A stretch of DNA of 30,428 nt, from positions 1 to 30,428 of the forward strand of contig JAYMSP010001605.1 of assembly GCA_036897095.1 (NCBI GenBank), written 5' to 3'. The notes below the pieces were generated by a model, which ran no database searches, was not told the DNA's origin, and worked only from the letters and a program-made list of their open reading frames with translations. This document shows positions 1-11,684 of this stretch, piece by piece. A program made the translations under genes and the position numbers. The stretch is from Plantago elongata (taxonomy: Eukaryota > Streptophyta > Magnoliopsida > Lamiales > Plantaginaceae). How positions within the stretch are numbered: position 1 is the stretch's first letter; each line of letters opens with the position of its first letter.

Positions 1-56
1 AATCCGCCCTGTGAGCCCATCGCGAGCTCCCTGCCAATCGTTTTCAGCTGCTCCAT
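1..56 (-). CDS. AP4E: AP-4 complex subunit epsilon (epsilon-adaptin), 5' end only
   Basis: Only the first 18 codons and two bases lie in the window; the gene continues to the left. The reverse strand from the ATG at 56 reads MEQLKTIGRELAMGSQGG, which I recognise as the start of plant AP-4 epsilon adaptin. This protein is a large subunit of the AP-4 coat complex, which sorts cargo, including vacuolar sorting receptors, at the trans-Golgi network. The start is the first ATG after a leader containing a telo-box. The gene diverges from the DCP5-like gene across about 2.2 kb. The identification rests on a short but very characteristic peptide recalled from memory; no domain can be checked here. 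Confidence 0.85.
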   Translation of the reverse strand, partial: MEQLKTIGRELAMGSQGG

Positions 57-85
57 CGGTGAATTGTGAATCGATTCGATTGGGT

Positions 86-94
86 TTAGGGTTT
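86..94 (-). promoter_or_regulatory. Telo-box in the AP4E leader or promoter
   Basis: The reverse strand reads AAACCCTAA about 30 bases upstream of the AP4E start codon. Telo-boxes of this form are common near transcription starts of plant housekeeping genes. That it works here is inferred. Confidence 0.5.
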
Positions 95-993
95 GGGGAG
101 AAGGTTGGCGAGAGATCTAGAAGAAACGTGAGATTTGCTGTCAGTGTATAGCTACGTGGATGATCGAGTGGGTGAGATGGAAGAAGAAGACAGTTTCATG
201 GAGGGTAGGTACAAGCGTTGCAGCTGGTGGTACTACTACTGTATGAGAAAAGGGAAGGGAAATGATAATGGGATTTGTGATCGGACATTTTTTTAATTGG
301 TTTGCCTTGAAGAGACAGTTAAATTTTACTCAGAGAGTGGTAAATAAAATGTACAGAAACATACGGAGCTTGTTTTGGATAATTATTATGTTATTCAGGT
401 GGAATTTTATAAAGTGACTAATTGCATTTGAAGGCTTCACCTTTTCGTATGTTCACAAACCTGGCGCCGGTTTTTATTATTATTCTAATTTCTCTCTTTT
501 AATACATTTATACGTAATAGTTCTTAGTATTTCTGAAATTATATAACTACATTATATTTGTTTACGTCCTCTATGTCAGTAATTGAACATAACCCGGATA
601 TAGGGAAACCAAAAACAATTACTAATATTTAGCTTCTTTTCTTTAAAATTATGTTCACTTAAAATTAAATTGTAATTAAACTAGATGGCCAAATCAAATT
701 AATCAATAACATTCTACTACATTCTAAAATTGATTGTAGGGTGAAAAATATAACATAATATGTTACTCATTTATTTGGTGGCATAAATATGTCATACTAG
801 AATACAAAGTTTAATTTTTAAGAACAATTACACATGAAGAAATTTTGCAGGCTAGATCTTCATATTTAATAATACAATAAACTTATGATGAAAGGTTATG
901 CACATGTTACATAATATTTACTTCATATGTCTCGAAAATGGCTTATACTTTTATAGATAAGTAAATAAAGTTTGTACAACTTTGTAAGATTTT

Positions 994-1343
994 TCTACGG
1001 TCAAGTAGGCCTTCGCCCTGCCTCACAACAGGCAAAAAATTTAAAAAATTAACATATTTATTTCGTTAGATTTTAAAATACTAAAAAAAAATTTATATTT
1101 TTGTAATTTAAATATCCATAAGGCAGAAGGGCGATGGGGCTTCACCAAGGTGGTAATGCGATCGCCCTATCACCATATGAATATTTAACTTAGAAAAATA
1201 CAAATATTGATAAAAAAAATTCAAATTTACCTTTTAAAATATTTTTTAAAATAAAATAATATTTTTTTAGAATTATCTATTTTTTATTTTAGTATTTTAA
1301 AATCTAAAGAAATAAATATATTAATTTTTAAATTTTTTTGCCT
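994..1343. repeat. Foldback (long inverted repeat) element, copy 1
   Basis: An AT-rich element begins with TCTACGGTCAAGTAGGCC and has a GC-richer centre around 1118-1175 containing GCGATCGCCCTATCACC. The left part (1031-1085) returns as its reverse complement at about 1290-1343, so the arms could fold on each other. Compared with copy 2 at 9153-9430, the left arm lacks about 95 bp that the right arm keeps. The outer about 40 bp of the right arm is missing. It has no coding capacity and looks like a MITE or foldback element; the superfamily is unknown. Confidence 0.7.
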
Positions 1344-2139
1344 CCCAACTTTATAATCAAAAAATGCTATTGGATATTTTAAACTAAATTTTAAAGTTAT
1401 AAGTTAGATGAAGTAGTGTTATTGGTTTAATATACTTAATTATAAAGTTGAAGTAATAATTATAAAAAAAGTGAAGTTTTATTTGCAATACGAAAAATGA
1501 TAAGTCATTCATGCAATGGATGAAGTATTTGTTTGTTATTATCTTCTAGATAAGTAAATAGAGACGAAGTATCAATTTTGTAAATGAATTGATTTCATTT
1601 TATTATATCGTAATTAAATTGGATTCAATGTAATTAAAGTGTCCAATAAATATCATATTTGTCCATATGTCTCTAAATAAGTTGATTGGTCAATTATTGT
1701 CACTATCCTTCAATTCCATTAAAAACTTTCTATTTATTTTTAAAATTTCACTAAAATCTTTCAATTTACTATTATAATAATGATAATTCACTACCTCAAC
1801 TAGTTTATATTCTAATCACTCTATTCATATAAGTTAATTAGTTAATTTTTTTTTTAAAATTTACTACTTATCATTATTAAGTTATAATAAATTATATACA
1901 TATACCTTCATCTACTATCGATTCAGTTTTTAATTAGTTTATCACCAAATTCGTCAATTTATAAATAGTTAGGACTTAATGTGCAATATCCTCGAAGTAA
2001 GGGATAGAAAATGAACTAAAATTCTATATACACTTTTCCCCCCAATTCCTGTAAGCATAGAAAATAAAATAGCACAACACACACTTACAAGAAGCCCAAA
2101 AACTTTCCGATTTCCGTTTCAACAGGCTGAAATCGAAGG

Positions 2140-2148
2140 AACCCTAAC
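2140..2148 (+). promoter_or_regulatory. Telo-box-like motif in the DCP5 leader
   Basis: AACCCTAAC lies about 80 bases before the DCP5-like start codon, in a pyrimidine-rich leader. It mirrors the telo-box of the divergent AP4E gene. Function is inferred. Confidence 0.4.
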
Positions 2149-2228
2149 CGACTTTCCGTTCTTCATCTTCACCGATCATCTCTGGTTCCGGTTTCATTTC
2201 TCCTTAATTAATAATAATAAATTAATCA

Positions 2229-5200
2229 ATGGCCATGGAACCATCGACCACCAATACGACGCCGTCGAACGGTGATCATTACATCGGGTGCCGATTGAGC
2301 GTCACATCCAAGAGTGGGATGCGTTACGAGGGTATCCTCGAGACACTCAATATCGACGACTCTATAGTCGGTCTTAAAAATGGTAGTAGCCGCTCGATTT
2401 CTTCTTTACTGTGTTATTTACTTTAGTTTCGCCTGTCTGTTTAAATGTATGTATTGGATGTTTCACTTGTGTTTGTGTTTTTTGTGTATTTGTTTGCGAT
2501 TGTGCGTATCGGATTAGCGGGGTAAGGCCGCAGAGACATTTTAGGTTTTGGTTTTGGGAAGTGACAAATGCGAATTGAACTATGGTGTTAGCTGTTGTTG
2601 TTGTGTTGTGCTCTTATGTACACTATGTGATGTTTGAGCCTGGGTGTATGTTGTATTTTTCGATTGTGTTCTTGTTCATTTCTTGAACGTCTTGTTTCTT
2701 GTACTTAAAAAGTTAAGTGTATGGAATTTTTCACTGCTGACACTACTGCAAATGTGTTCATATATATTGTGAAGGTTGTTGCATGGTATATATATTAAGT
2801 ATGTTTTAATGCCAAATGCAGCTGGCAGCTGTAGTAATTTCACTTTGTGATTAGATGTTCATAGTTTGCGATACGCCTTGAGCCTTGCAGGCGGAAAAGA
2901 TAAGCATGCTGAGCTATTTTATATATTGCTGGAAACAAATTTAACGTAGAAGGTCCTGATTGACTCTTACTGATTTTTACTGCAGTGCAATCATTCGGAA
3001 CAGAGGGGAGAACAACTGGTGGGGCACAAGTTCCTCCTAGTGACAAAGTCTATGAGTATATTCTTTTCCGTGCCTCTGACATTAAAGTAAGTTTAAATGG
3101 CTATAAGTAACTCCAGAAATATTATGCTTTACCGATTCGGCTATGATATCCTTATTTCTTGCTTGCCACTTGATTAGTTCCAGCTTCAATTTGTTTTGAA
3201 CTGTGCAATTTTCAGCTTTCTGGTTGTGCTTAATTTCAGGATCTGCAAATTAAGCCTAAGGCAGCTGCACCAGCTAAACAAGAGGAGCCTCTAAATGATC
3301 CTGCAATTATTAAGGTTCTTTGCATTTTTGTGAGAGTATCAGCATCCCATTTCACTACCTTTCCATTTTCTCGCAAGTAATGTACCAGTCTAAGTTAAGA
3401 ATTAGTACCACGGACTCCAATTTTGCACAGGATTCCTAGCTACATTTTGAGTTTGAAAAGCGCCTAAATAGAATTCGTTATTTTATCCTCTGCGGAGTAA
3501 TTAATTATCCTCAACTATGTCATTCCTGTAACCAGATAATATATCCAGTTATCCTAATTCAAAATGTTTCATGATCTTTATCTGTGAATATCCCTACTGT
3601 GTTGGAAACTATCTCATGCTTTTATTGCAACACCAATATAAGTGTCAAGACAGCAAGTTCAAGGAAAAAATAAGTGACCAGCATATCACATGCATGTCCT
3701 GCTGACTAAGATTAATTTCATCAACTGCAACTCTGGCAATTTCTGTGTTTGACACAATTTTCTTATCTGCAGACAAACTTTAATGGGGAACCTTCATCTT
3801 CATCGATGTCAACTGGTAATGCAGCGTTTGCAGGTGTGAACATATATAGAGAGCCTTCTAACTTGTCATGTCCTAGTGCGTTGCCTTCAAGTTATTCTGG
3901 ATCTCAGTTGGGGAGTTCTGTTTCTCCTTACTCAACACAGAGTGCAGCGTCATCTAACGGCACACCACCACAATGGCAAGGATATGGAGCACCAGGGAGT
4001 TTTTCAAGTGCTCAAAGGCACTCCTTGCCCTCAACCACTGCTTTTTATCCCGCCCAGAATCAGCCATCTTCTGCCACTGCAGTTCCAAGTATACCCAGCC
4101 ATGCTTCTGCAGCACATGGACCCGCAACTGCTACACCTGCTCCTACTAGTCAACAGTTATCTGTGCCAGCTAATAATGCATTTACTTCCATGTTACCTGG
4201 CGCTCACCGTTCAAATTCGTATAGTCGTTCGTCTCCAGCACATGTAGTCGCAACTTCTACGTCCTCATATTTGACTGCTGCGCCTGCCCATACTTCTCCG
4301 CAGCTCTCCATGCCACATACTGCTTCATTTGCTTCAACATTACCTTCCTTTCAAAATCCTACATTAGTGAACTCTAATGGATTGGCAATGCCTTTCCAAT
4401 CAATCTATAAGCCTGGCAGCAGCATTGAAGCTCCAGTTCATAAACCGTTATCCTCACTTCCTACCCAGTCCTCATCATTTGCTTCAGAGCAGGTACCTGA
4501 ACCTTTGTTATTACAACAACCAACACTTCTTACATCAAACCGATCTTCACAGCCCAGACTATCCGAGTTTTCTTCATCAAAGAGTCAGTACTCAGACCAG
4601 ATAAGCGTTGGGACAACTTTACCATCCCCGATTACTTCTGCTGTTGATCCTTCTTTGTTGCCATTACCACCGCATGCACAGAAGGTTTGTAAACTTTATC
4701 CGGGTTTTGTTTCCAACACTTGTCACTTGTCACTTGTCACTTGTCAATATTCATACTACTATTTTCACATTCATGTTCATGATTATCAAATAGACAAATA
4801 TGCATGGAAAAGTTCCTTTATGTGTGAGTTTACGTTCGTTCATTCAAGATGATCATTGTGAATGAATATAAAATGGATTTAATGGACTTTGTTTAAGTGT
4901 ATGATCTGCACTCAAGCCCTGTCAAGCTACAAACTTAAGACTTTCAATTATTTCTGTCTAGAGGCAGCAGTTAAAACTAAAATTCTTCTCTTCCGGAAAT
5001 AATATATTTGAAGTTTGATATGTACTGAATTAATCTTGCAATATCAAGATGAATAAGTGCATACTGTATCATTGTTAAACAAGTTCTAGTCAATTTAACC
5101 CGTTCTCTTGGGGCTTCAACTGCTGGAAGACCAATGATTTACAATGCAATCCAGATCGGGTATTCCCATCCTTTGTTGTGTTCTCTATATTGTGTGTAAA

Positions 5201-6500
5201 GCACTTAAAATCCTGTGCTTATAACATTTTATTTTTATTTTCTTAGTTCCTTATGTGATTTATTGTGTATCGTCAGATATGGATGGAAGTTTCCTGAATT
5301 ATAAAGCTTATGTGCATGTGCCACTGTGCTTGTGGGTTTCAGTTGAGCTTTGTGAAGATGGCTTAGTTGAACTAATTCTTAGTGATTTATTAAGTCCTCT
5401 TTTGGATGCTGATATCTGTAATTTGTTTTAAAATATGTGTTGATTTTGAGAAGAAAAAACTGGGATAGTAATTCTTGTTTTAAAATATCTGTAAGCTTGT
5501 GTTGATTTATTAAGTCATCTTTTGGATGCTTAGTAATTCTTATGGGACATGTCATGAACTCATGATGATTATGGTGGATGGATCTGCCCTTTGCTATTCC
5601 CAAGTCCCATCCCACTTTAATAAAGTACTAGTATACATTATCTTAGAAATTGAAACTTGTGTGATAGGATAACACAAAAATCTGCTGCAAGTGCACATAT
5701 GGTATGGCATGCATAGTTTTCTGTTCGAGTTCTATACTTGTTAGAACACAACTGAATCTTCCTTTTCTGTAAGATTAACACTATAGTGTATGAGTATCTT
5801 TGAATAGCTACTAACTTCGATCTTTTCAATGACTATTTAGTGGCAGCATTCTTCTGAGTTCAGTGAAGAATTTGACTTTCAAGCAATGAATGAGAAGTTC
5901 AAGAAGGATGAGGTCTGGGGTTACCTTGGAAAAGCAAACCATAGAGATGAAATAGGAGTGCAGGGAGATGGAATGAGCAGGCAGGATGCTGGGGTAAGGA
6001 ACCCTGGTTTGGTGCCCACTACGGAGACTAAGGTGTGTATAGAAGCTTGCTTCTGAGTTTAAATTTGTGCCTACAACAGTCCTAGAAATAGGATATCAAG
6101 TTCATTTGTTGGTTACTATTATTTTTACCTCTTATGCAGCCTGCATATAACAAAGATGACTTCTTTGATACCATATCTGTTAATTCTGTTGGCCATGGAG
6201 CACGGAGTGGGTCAGATCAATTGTCCGAAAGAATCAAGCCGAATTCTGAGGTTTATGATTCTGTTCTTTATTTATTTATTTAACTTTTACAATAATATAT
6301 GTACTGTAGAAACAAGCAGTTTATTATGTCTGACCATTTTTACTTTCTTGCAACCTCAGACCTTTGGCAATTTTCAAAGGCCTCAATTTGGTTATGATGG
6401 ATATGGACCTCGACGTGGTTACTATCGTGGCCAACACCATCGTGGAAGAGGATATAACTCTCGTAACACAGGGCGTGGGGGTTATATGCCTCCAAGATAA
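2229..6500 (+). CDS. DCP5: Decapping 5 (DCP5) / LSM14-Scd6 family protein, seven exons
   Basis: Spliced exons are 2229-2382, 2986-3086, 3240-3314, 3773-4684, 5841-6032, 6140-6250 and 6360-6500. All use GT-AG introns and give 561 residues; Arabidopsis DCP5 is about 610. An N-terminal LSM14 domain (about residues 17-88) includes [20 protein letters not shown] and, across intron 1, SFGTEGR and VYEYILFR. A long Ser/Pro/Ala/Gln-rich disordered stretch follows (residues 111-414, all exon 4). The FDF motif [20 protein letters not shown] lies near 423-442, the FFD box [11 protein letters not shown] near 481-491, and the TFG box plus RGG/RGY-rich tail at 516-561. This family binds mRNA and DCP1/DCP2 partners in P-bodies, promoting decapping and translational repression. 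Exon 5 could instead start at 5847 (second AG), and GGGGTAAGG near 5995 could act as an early donor. It could be orthologous to DCP5, DCP5-L or the At4g19360 SCD6-like gene. Confidence 0.95.
4717..4744 (+). repeat. Four exact tandem copies of CACTTGT
   Basis: A 7-bp unit is repeated four times without error, about 30 bases downstream of the exon 4 donor, inside intron 4 of the DCP5-like gene. Confidence 0.85.
5383..5530 (+). repeat. Direct repeat in DCP5 intron 4
   Basis: A 28-base sequence at 5383-5410 (TGATTTATTAAGTCCTCTTT and the next eight bases) recurs at 5503-5530 with one mismatch, exactly 120 bases away. Short matching pieces between the copies (TTGTTTTAAAATAT) suggest a decayed tandem duplication. 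Confidence 0.75.
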
Positions 6501-7139
6501 TTGCAACTTAGGTGATTCAGGAATCAGTAGTGGACAGTGTTTGGCAGTGTTCTCTCATGCAATGTGGTCTTCCTATGCTCCAATAAACATGTCTAATATC
6601 AACTCTATCAAAGCATTATGGGAATAGATTCAGTTGTTGTTTAAGATCATTATTGCGGTAGTGGGTTTCACATTATTTTTTGGCTCTTGAACCTGCCTGT
6701 TATTAGTTGGCTTGCCTCTACTATAATCATGCCTGGATAGTGGTCTGGTGGGCACTTCAGTTTGCCTGGCATTATTTACCAAGACATCTACTGCGTAATG
6801 AGCAGATGGAGTACAAGATTCACCTTTACAGCCTGCAACAACAACCTGAAAAACAATATACTTGCTTTTGCACTTTATTAAGCTATCTGTATTAGCTGTT
6901 CTGTTGCAAGGTTCAATTGGTTCTGTAATGTGAAGATGATGATTTTCTCTTTTTCATGAATCTTTTAGCTATGCAAGGAATGTGAAGAAAAAAAATGCTT
7001 GAACGTCGACATATTTGCATTTGATGCTCTTTATATTTCTATCTGCATTCTTTTATATATTTCATTTTCGCTACATGTTGTATTTTTTATCACCAGGTAC
7101 TCTGAGGGAAGTAGTGAACCTTCTTTGGCCCTGTATGAC
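6501..7139. other. Convergent 3' regions of DCP5-like and DUF1218 genes
   Basis: The DCP5-like 3' UTR should lie here; an AATAAA occurs at about 6583. The DUF1218 gene ends at 7140 on the other strand, so the two genes converge. I see no further gene. Confidence 0.5.
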
Positions 7140-8127
7140 TTATTTATCATCAATTTTTTGTATGAACTTTGTATTGTCTCCTGTCTGCCTTTGCCTCATC
7201 CTTATGGTGGCAGAGGTGAGGGTTGAGCCTGAAGCCACCAGAGCCAGCACAGCTGAACCGATATAGACCCCATTTTTAACCAAGTAGCATTCTCCATCTA
7301 GCCATCCTTCTCCAAACTGTTGGTGTCGGCTCATGCTAGTGGCTGCACTGATCATTGTCATACCAATTCCAAAACTGATCCTGTCATGAATCATCAGACC
7401 AAGATTTGTCAGTATAATCAGAGATGCTAAACAAAACATGTTATAACTGACATGCATATCTGGCTGTCCATGTTACTAGATTCTTTCAACTGGATGTATT
7501 AGTTAGTGGTTTACACTTCACAGCAACTAGCCTAGTCAAGTTGAGAGTTGAGAGAGACTAGTAAATGTTAGGTTGCAGATTGTTTTGGATTTTCTGGGAT
7601 GTCACTATTATGCCATGTTCCATGTGTGATGTAGTAGAGTTTGACAAAATGGTCCTATTCGAAAAGACAGTAATGTCAATCACACGATCTAATAGACCTG
7701 GCCCGTATGAGAATTGGAGAACGAAAACGTTTACCATGAGAAAACAAGTAAACTGCATGAAAGTGTAGGTTTGCCAGGTTTGCATCCATGGCGACCGGTG
7801 TGCTCTCCTGATTGGAAGAATCTGCAATACAGAGATGTCCCGATGATTTGTGCGGTAGCGGTGCAGGCTAAGGATGCCAATCCTAATCCGAAAGCACCGG
7901 TTTGAGGAAGAGAACAGAATTTTCCATCTAATAAGATGTCCTCTTTCTGGAAACAGAAGGATTCAAAGTTATTAGATTTTACAGGATTTGCAAAGAATGA
8001 GGAGCAGAGCAAAGTTGAGCACCTTTGATTTCTTGAATTCGGCAGCTAAGGACAAGGCGAAGGAGAGGAGGCTGCAAATGATGACAGAAGAGAAGAAGAT
8101 GATGGTAACATAATTGTTTTTTTCCAT
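7140..8127 (-). CDS. DUF1218 four-helix membrane protein (MODIFYING WALL LIGNIN-like), three exons
   Basis: Minus-strand exons are 8127-8023, 7946-7735 and 7380-7140. Splicing at GT-AG sites restores one frame of 185 residues. Visible features: a hydrophobic N-terminal segment (about residues 7-29), then KKSKKEDILLDGKFCSLP, a second membrane segment (about 53-75, with Cys63 and Cys76), a cysteine-containing loop ending at KPT, a third segment (about 97-117, starting LSCSLLVFSW), the motif GEGWLDGECYLVKNGV, and a fourth segment. This is the DUF1218 plan with conserved cysteines. Arabidopsis members include MWL1 and MWL2, tied to lignin content, and the DEAL/VCC proteins, tied to leaf and vein patterning. 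The KEDILLDGK and LGEGWLDGECY-like motifs favour the MWL branch. The biochemical activity of the family is not known. It converges with the DCP5-like gene. The ATG at 8127 is the first that places a hydrophobic helix at the N-terminus. Confidence 0.9.
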
Positions 8128-9152
8128 GATTCCACTCATATGAATTACAAGATTTGTTGGTTTGGATATAGGAAGGGAGAAAGGAGGCTTGGAGTTGACT
8201 CAAAGTGATGGAGATTTTGAAAGGTTCTGTTCTGTTTCTGTTCTTCTGTGTTTTTTGGGTTTGGTTATTGAGAATTATAAGAAGAAGAAGAAGAAATTAT
8301 TATGAAAGTGAGTGGGCAAAGTGTGATATGTCAAAGTTGGTCAACTACGTCTTTCCCTCAGATTTCAGAGATTTAATTAATTTTTATCAAAGTAATTAAT
8401 GTGTGCACTCAAAGAGATGTAGTAAGCTTTTTTGTGCTTTGTCTGATCCTGTTACTCCACCACATGCTCTACTATTATAATTTATATCAATCTTGTACTC
8501 ACTGGTTTAGAGTGTCAAATGGGATTTTAACACCTAAAATATCTTCTCTTAAACTTATCAAAATATTCATATATTGTATTGTATATGATATAATTACGGT
8601 AAAAATAATTGTTAGAAGGTATTTTTACTTTTTTATGTAATAGAATTTGAACTTGTAATTTTTGGTATTTAATTAATTTGTGAAAGTTTAAAAATTCATA
8701 GGTCATTTGGGATCCACTATGTACATTTTATTGAGTCTTGAATCTATATATGTATATATTCTACTTTTATATAATTTTTTCATCTATAAAATTAAAGCCT
8801 AGTGATAAATATATGTGGTCCAATTTAAATAGTTTCATTGGATTAATTATTGTACATGATAAATGTATCACTAATACATAAATAGTTGTTCAGTTCACTA
8901 GGTCATTGGTTGATTATTAGTGACATTTTGGCATTAAAAGATTGTATTATTGGACTGTGACTCTCTGCAACTAGCAAAAAATATAGAATTTAGAATAATT
9001 AATCCAGAAAGGGAAAGTCAAGTGGGAGTTACTCCTATTCATTCTGGAGCAAATAATCTTATTTCAATCAACGTCATCTAATTTTAACTCGAATATACTT
9101 CTAAATTATAAATATAAATTATTCAATTTAATATATAATGAAACTTGATATT
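8128..9152. other. Upstream region of the DUF1218 gene
   Basis: This is AT-rich promoter-side DNA of the minus-strand DUF1218 gene. Two short plus-strand open frames at 8205-8640 show no homology that I recognise and overlap low-complexity sequence. I see no other element until foldback copy 2. Confidence 0.5.
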
Positions 9153-9430
9153 TTCTACAGTCAAGTAGGCCTCATCCTGCTTGACAACATATAAAAATTA
9201 AAATATTTATTTCGTTAAATTTCAAAATACTAAATAAAAAATAAGTAATTTTAAAAAAAATATTTTTTTATTTTTAAAAATATTTTAGAAGGTAAATTTG
9301 AATTTTTTATTAATATTTATATTTTTAATTTAAATATTCATAAGGCGTAAGGACGATGGGACATCGCTAAGGCGGTAAGACGATCGTACTATCACCATAT
9401 GAATATTTAATTAAGAAAAATGTAAATATT
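9153..9430. repeat. Foldback element, copy 2
   Basis: It starts TCTACAGTCAAGTAGGCC, like copy 1. The left arm runs to about 9340, then the GC-richer centre GGCGGTAAGACGATCGTAC and CACCATATGAATATTTAA. Its left arm aligns well with the reverse complement of the right arm of copy 1, for example AAGGTAAATTTGAATTTTTT at about 9289-9308 against its complement near 1210-1232. Its own right arm stops after about 40 bases. It is therefore the same family with the opposite arm deleted. Confidence 0.75.
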
Positions 9431-11442
9431 CTTCTCTTTCCCTAAAGTAAATGTAAACGTTTTGCTTGTTTATATATGCATCAAACACAAAAAACAAGCA
9501 TAAAATAGAACTCATCAACCTCAAGTTGAGAGAAAATATGCAAATTGATGTGACAAATTAGGCTATGCGGTTATAACTTAAACCGTTTATGTGAAACCTG
9601 AAGTTTCCATATGATTATGTGTTGAAATCTATCTTGTGTTGTATTTATTATTATGGCATGACACAACACTGAGATTAAGCATGGAATGAAGACCTTCAAC
9701 TAACAAAAGTCACACTTTTAAAGTTGACAACTATCGATGTATACGTGGTATTTACCCACAAGTAAGATATTTAATATGAGGGAAAATTTATTTTTAGCAC
9801 AAAAAAATTCAACTTTACAAATATATTGACTCTCTAACATATTGTTCTCCACAAAGAACTAATGCTTGAAGTATACACAAGTTGTATGCATACGTCGATT
9901 TCTAAGCTGGACATTATATTTTAATGAGCCTTAGTTTTCCCAGCCTAGGGGAGGAATAACATGAATAAGCTGGTAAAAAATTTCGTAGAGTGAATTGATC
10001 CCATATATTTGAAAGTTAAATTTTGAACTAAAGATTCAGCTTCATGTTACTATATAAAGATATGTTTAAACATACAGTTTTATGATTTGAATGTTAATCC
10101 GCTATGATCGTATTTTGAGGCGTACTGGGTTATATATCAATTATAGAATGACATGTGATGAACATTGAGATATCTTGCATATTGTACTAATGATTCATTC
10201 ACCCCAGTGAATTACGATTCCAATCTTAAGTACTAAGTATAATACAAGAAAATGGCAGAATAAGACAATTGGTACTCCTAAAGAGTAATGTATGACATAA
10301 AATGCACAGATATCTGAATTATAATATATGGCATATATATAATGAAATGATACCTAAAAAATATTCAGATATCAATTATCAGTACTGACTTGAAAATTCT
10401 ATGAAAAAGATTTGAAATACCGGTATACATGAAACCGAGAAATGAATAAGCATATGCAAAAATCGATGGACATGTAAATTGGATCTTACATGTAAGTCCA
10501 TTCGATGACATCATGGATAGAAATGAGCTCATGGACCAGAAGTCCTTTTGATTACACGAATTTGAAACACCGACAAATTTTGACTTGCAAGTAATATATC
10601 TTGTAAAATTTCAATGAAGGAGATATAATCTCCGACACTTAGTCCCAAGAAGACTAAAAGTATCATGTTAGCAAACATGGATTGAATAAGTAAAGTTCTT
10701 GAGGAACTAATTTCATATGTGAAACCTATATACTCATATCATAATCAACTTTACTTTGATAAAATACAAATTGATATTCACCGCAGTGAACTATTAAAAT
10801 ATGAGTTAAAATTCTCAATACTCATGAAAAGTAATATTGGTTACACCAATATTAGTTCAACTTGAAGTTTGAGCATATGAAAGAGATAATGATTGAAAAT
10901 CATTGAGTACTTTTGTACATCACATGAGCAATTGTTGCACTCTTTTTCCCTTTGACTAGGTTTTTATCCCACTGAATTTTTTCTAGCAAAGTTTTTAATG
11001 AGGCAACATTATAAGCCCATATAATTATCCCCACCTCCATATCTTTAATACATGTGATAAATATAAGGTCATGAGACTTATTGGTCCAACCTTACAATAT
11101 TATAGAGTGATGTTATGAACATTGAAACTACATGATGTTCTAAGTATTTGAAAAGTTCTTCCACATGAAGACGAGCTACATATTACACTAGTTTTGCCAT
11201 CCTCTATGAAGAAAATTCCTTTAAGTACAAAGATTTGCTCACCAAATCATATCAGACATCATGTTGATCCTTGAGATTGGAATTTCAACAGTTTGAAGAA
11301 TTACAATGATGCATCGATCGCACTACACTATTTTTCCCTTCACTAAGTTTTTATCCCATTGGATTTTTCTTAGCAAGGTTTTTAATGAGGCAGTATATAT
11401 CTCACGCACTAACATCACCAACTATTGTCCATTCAAGGGGAG
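9431..11442 (+). mobile_element. Decayed 3' portion of a Copia LTR retrotransposon
   Basis: No long frame survives. Near the end, 11229-11256 reads KDLLTKSYQ, matching the D-L-F-T-K-(S/A)-L-P motif at the end of Copia RNase H. The characteristic non-coding Copia 3' phrase (CTCTTTTTCCCTT, TTTTTATCCCA, AGGTTTTTAATGAGGCA) then follows. It appears twice, at about 10937-11005 and 11329-11392. The region ends in the polypurine tract CAAGGGGAG next to the 3' LTR. Sequence from 9431 to about 10900 is assigned to the element by continuity only; I recognise no 5' LTR in the window. Confidence 0.7.
10937..11392 (+). repeat. Duplicated Copia 3' leader phrase
   Basis: About 65 bp at 10937-11005 and 11329-11392 are similar: CTTTTTCCC, AGGTTTTTATCCCA or a variant, TTTTTAATGAGGCA. 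Such repeats next to the polypurine tract are typical of one Copia lineage. Confidence 0.7.
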
Positions 11443-11684
11443 TGTTATGGATAAATTTATATAAGTTGTACTAGTTAATGGATGATTGATGAGTTTAATG
11501 GTGTTGATGGTTAGTGGAGTACATGATGCATCCTCCTAGTCTCTTGGACTCCATTTACTCTTGTATAAATATTTCATATTTGTACACTCGTTTGTACACA
11601 ACACATAAGTAAAAATGAACTCTCCATTTTATCTATTATAATATATTATACTTTTTCATGCTCTTCTCTCTTTTTATTTTAACA
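11443..11684 (+). mobile_element. Copia 3' LTR (242 bp)
   Basis: It starts directly after the polypurine tract AAGGGGAG, begins TGTTATGG and ends TTTTAACA, giving the short terminal inverted repeat TGTTA/TAACA. A TATA box (GTATAAATA, about 11563-11571) and a run of CTCTTCTCTC before the end fit a small Copia LTR. The 5-base sequence AGTAC follows and would be one target duplication; its partner was not located. Confidence 0.8.

Larger units (their letters stand above)
57..2228. other. AP4E-DCP5 intergenic region
   Basis: This shared upstream region of two divergent genes is AT-rich and holds foldback copy 1. From about 1350 to 2000 I see only low-complexity AT-rich DNA without a supported gene. 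The DCP5 leader occupies roughly the last 150 bases. Confidence 0.6.

Noticed and set aside
3876..4793. Plus-strand open frames overlapping DCP5 exon 4
   Set aside because: They are off-frame readings of a low-complexity Ser/Pro/Gln-rich exon; the DCP5 frame is fixed by phase-0 splice sites on both sides.
8205..8640. Two small plus-strand open frames (64 and 79 codons)
   Set aside because: They are AT-rich with no recognised domain and lie in the upstream region of the DUF1218 gene.
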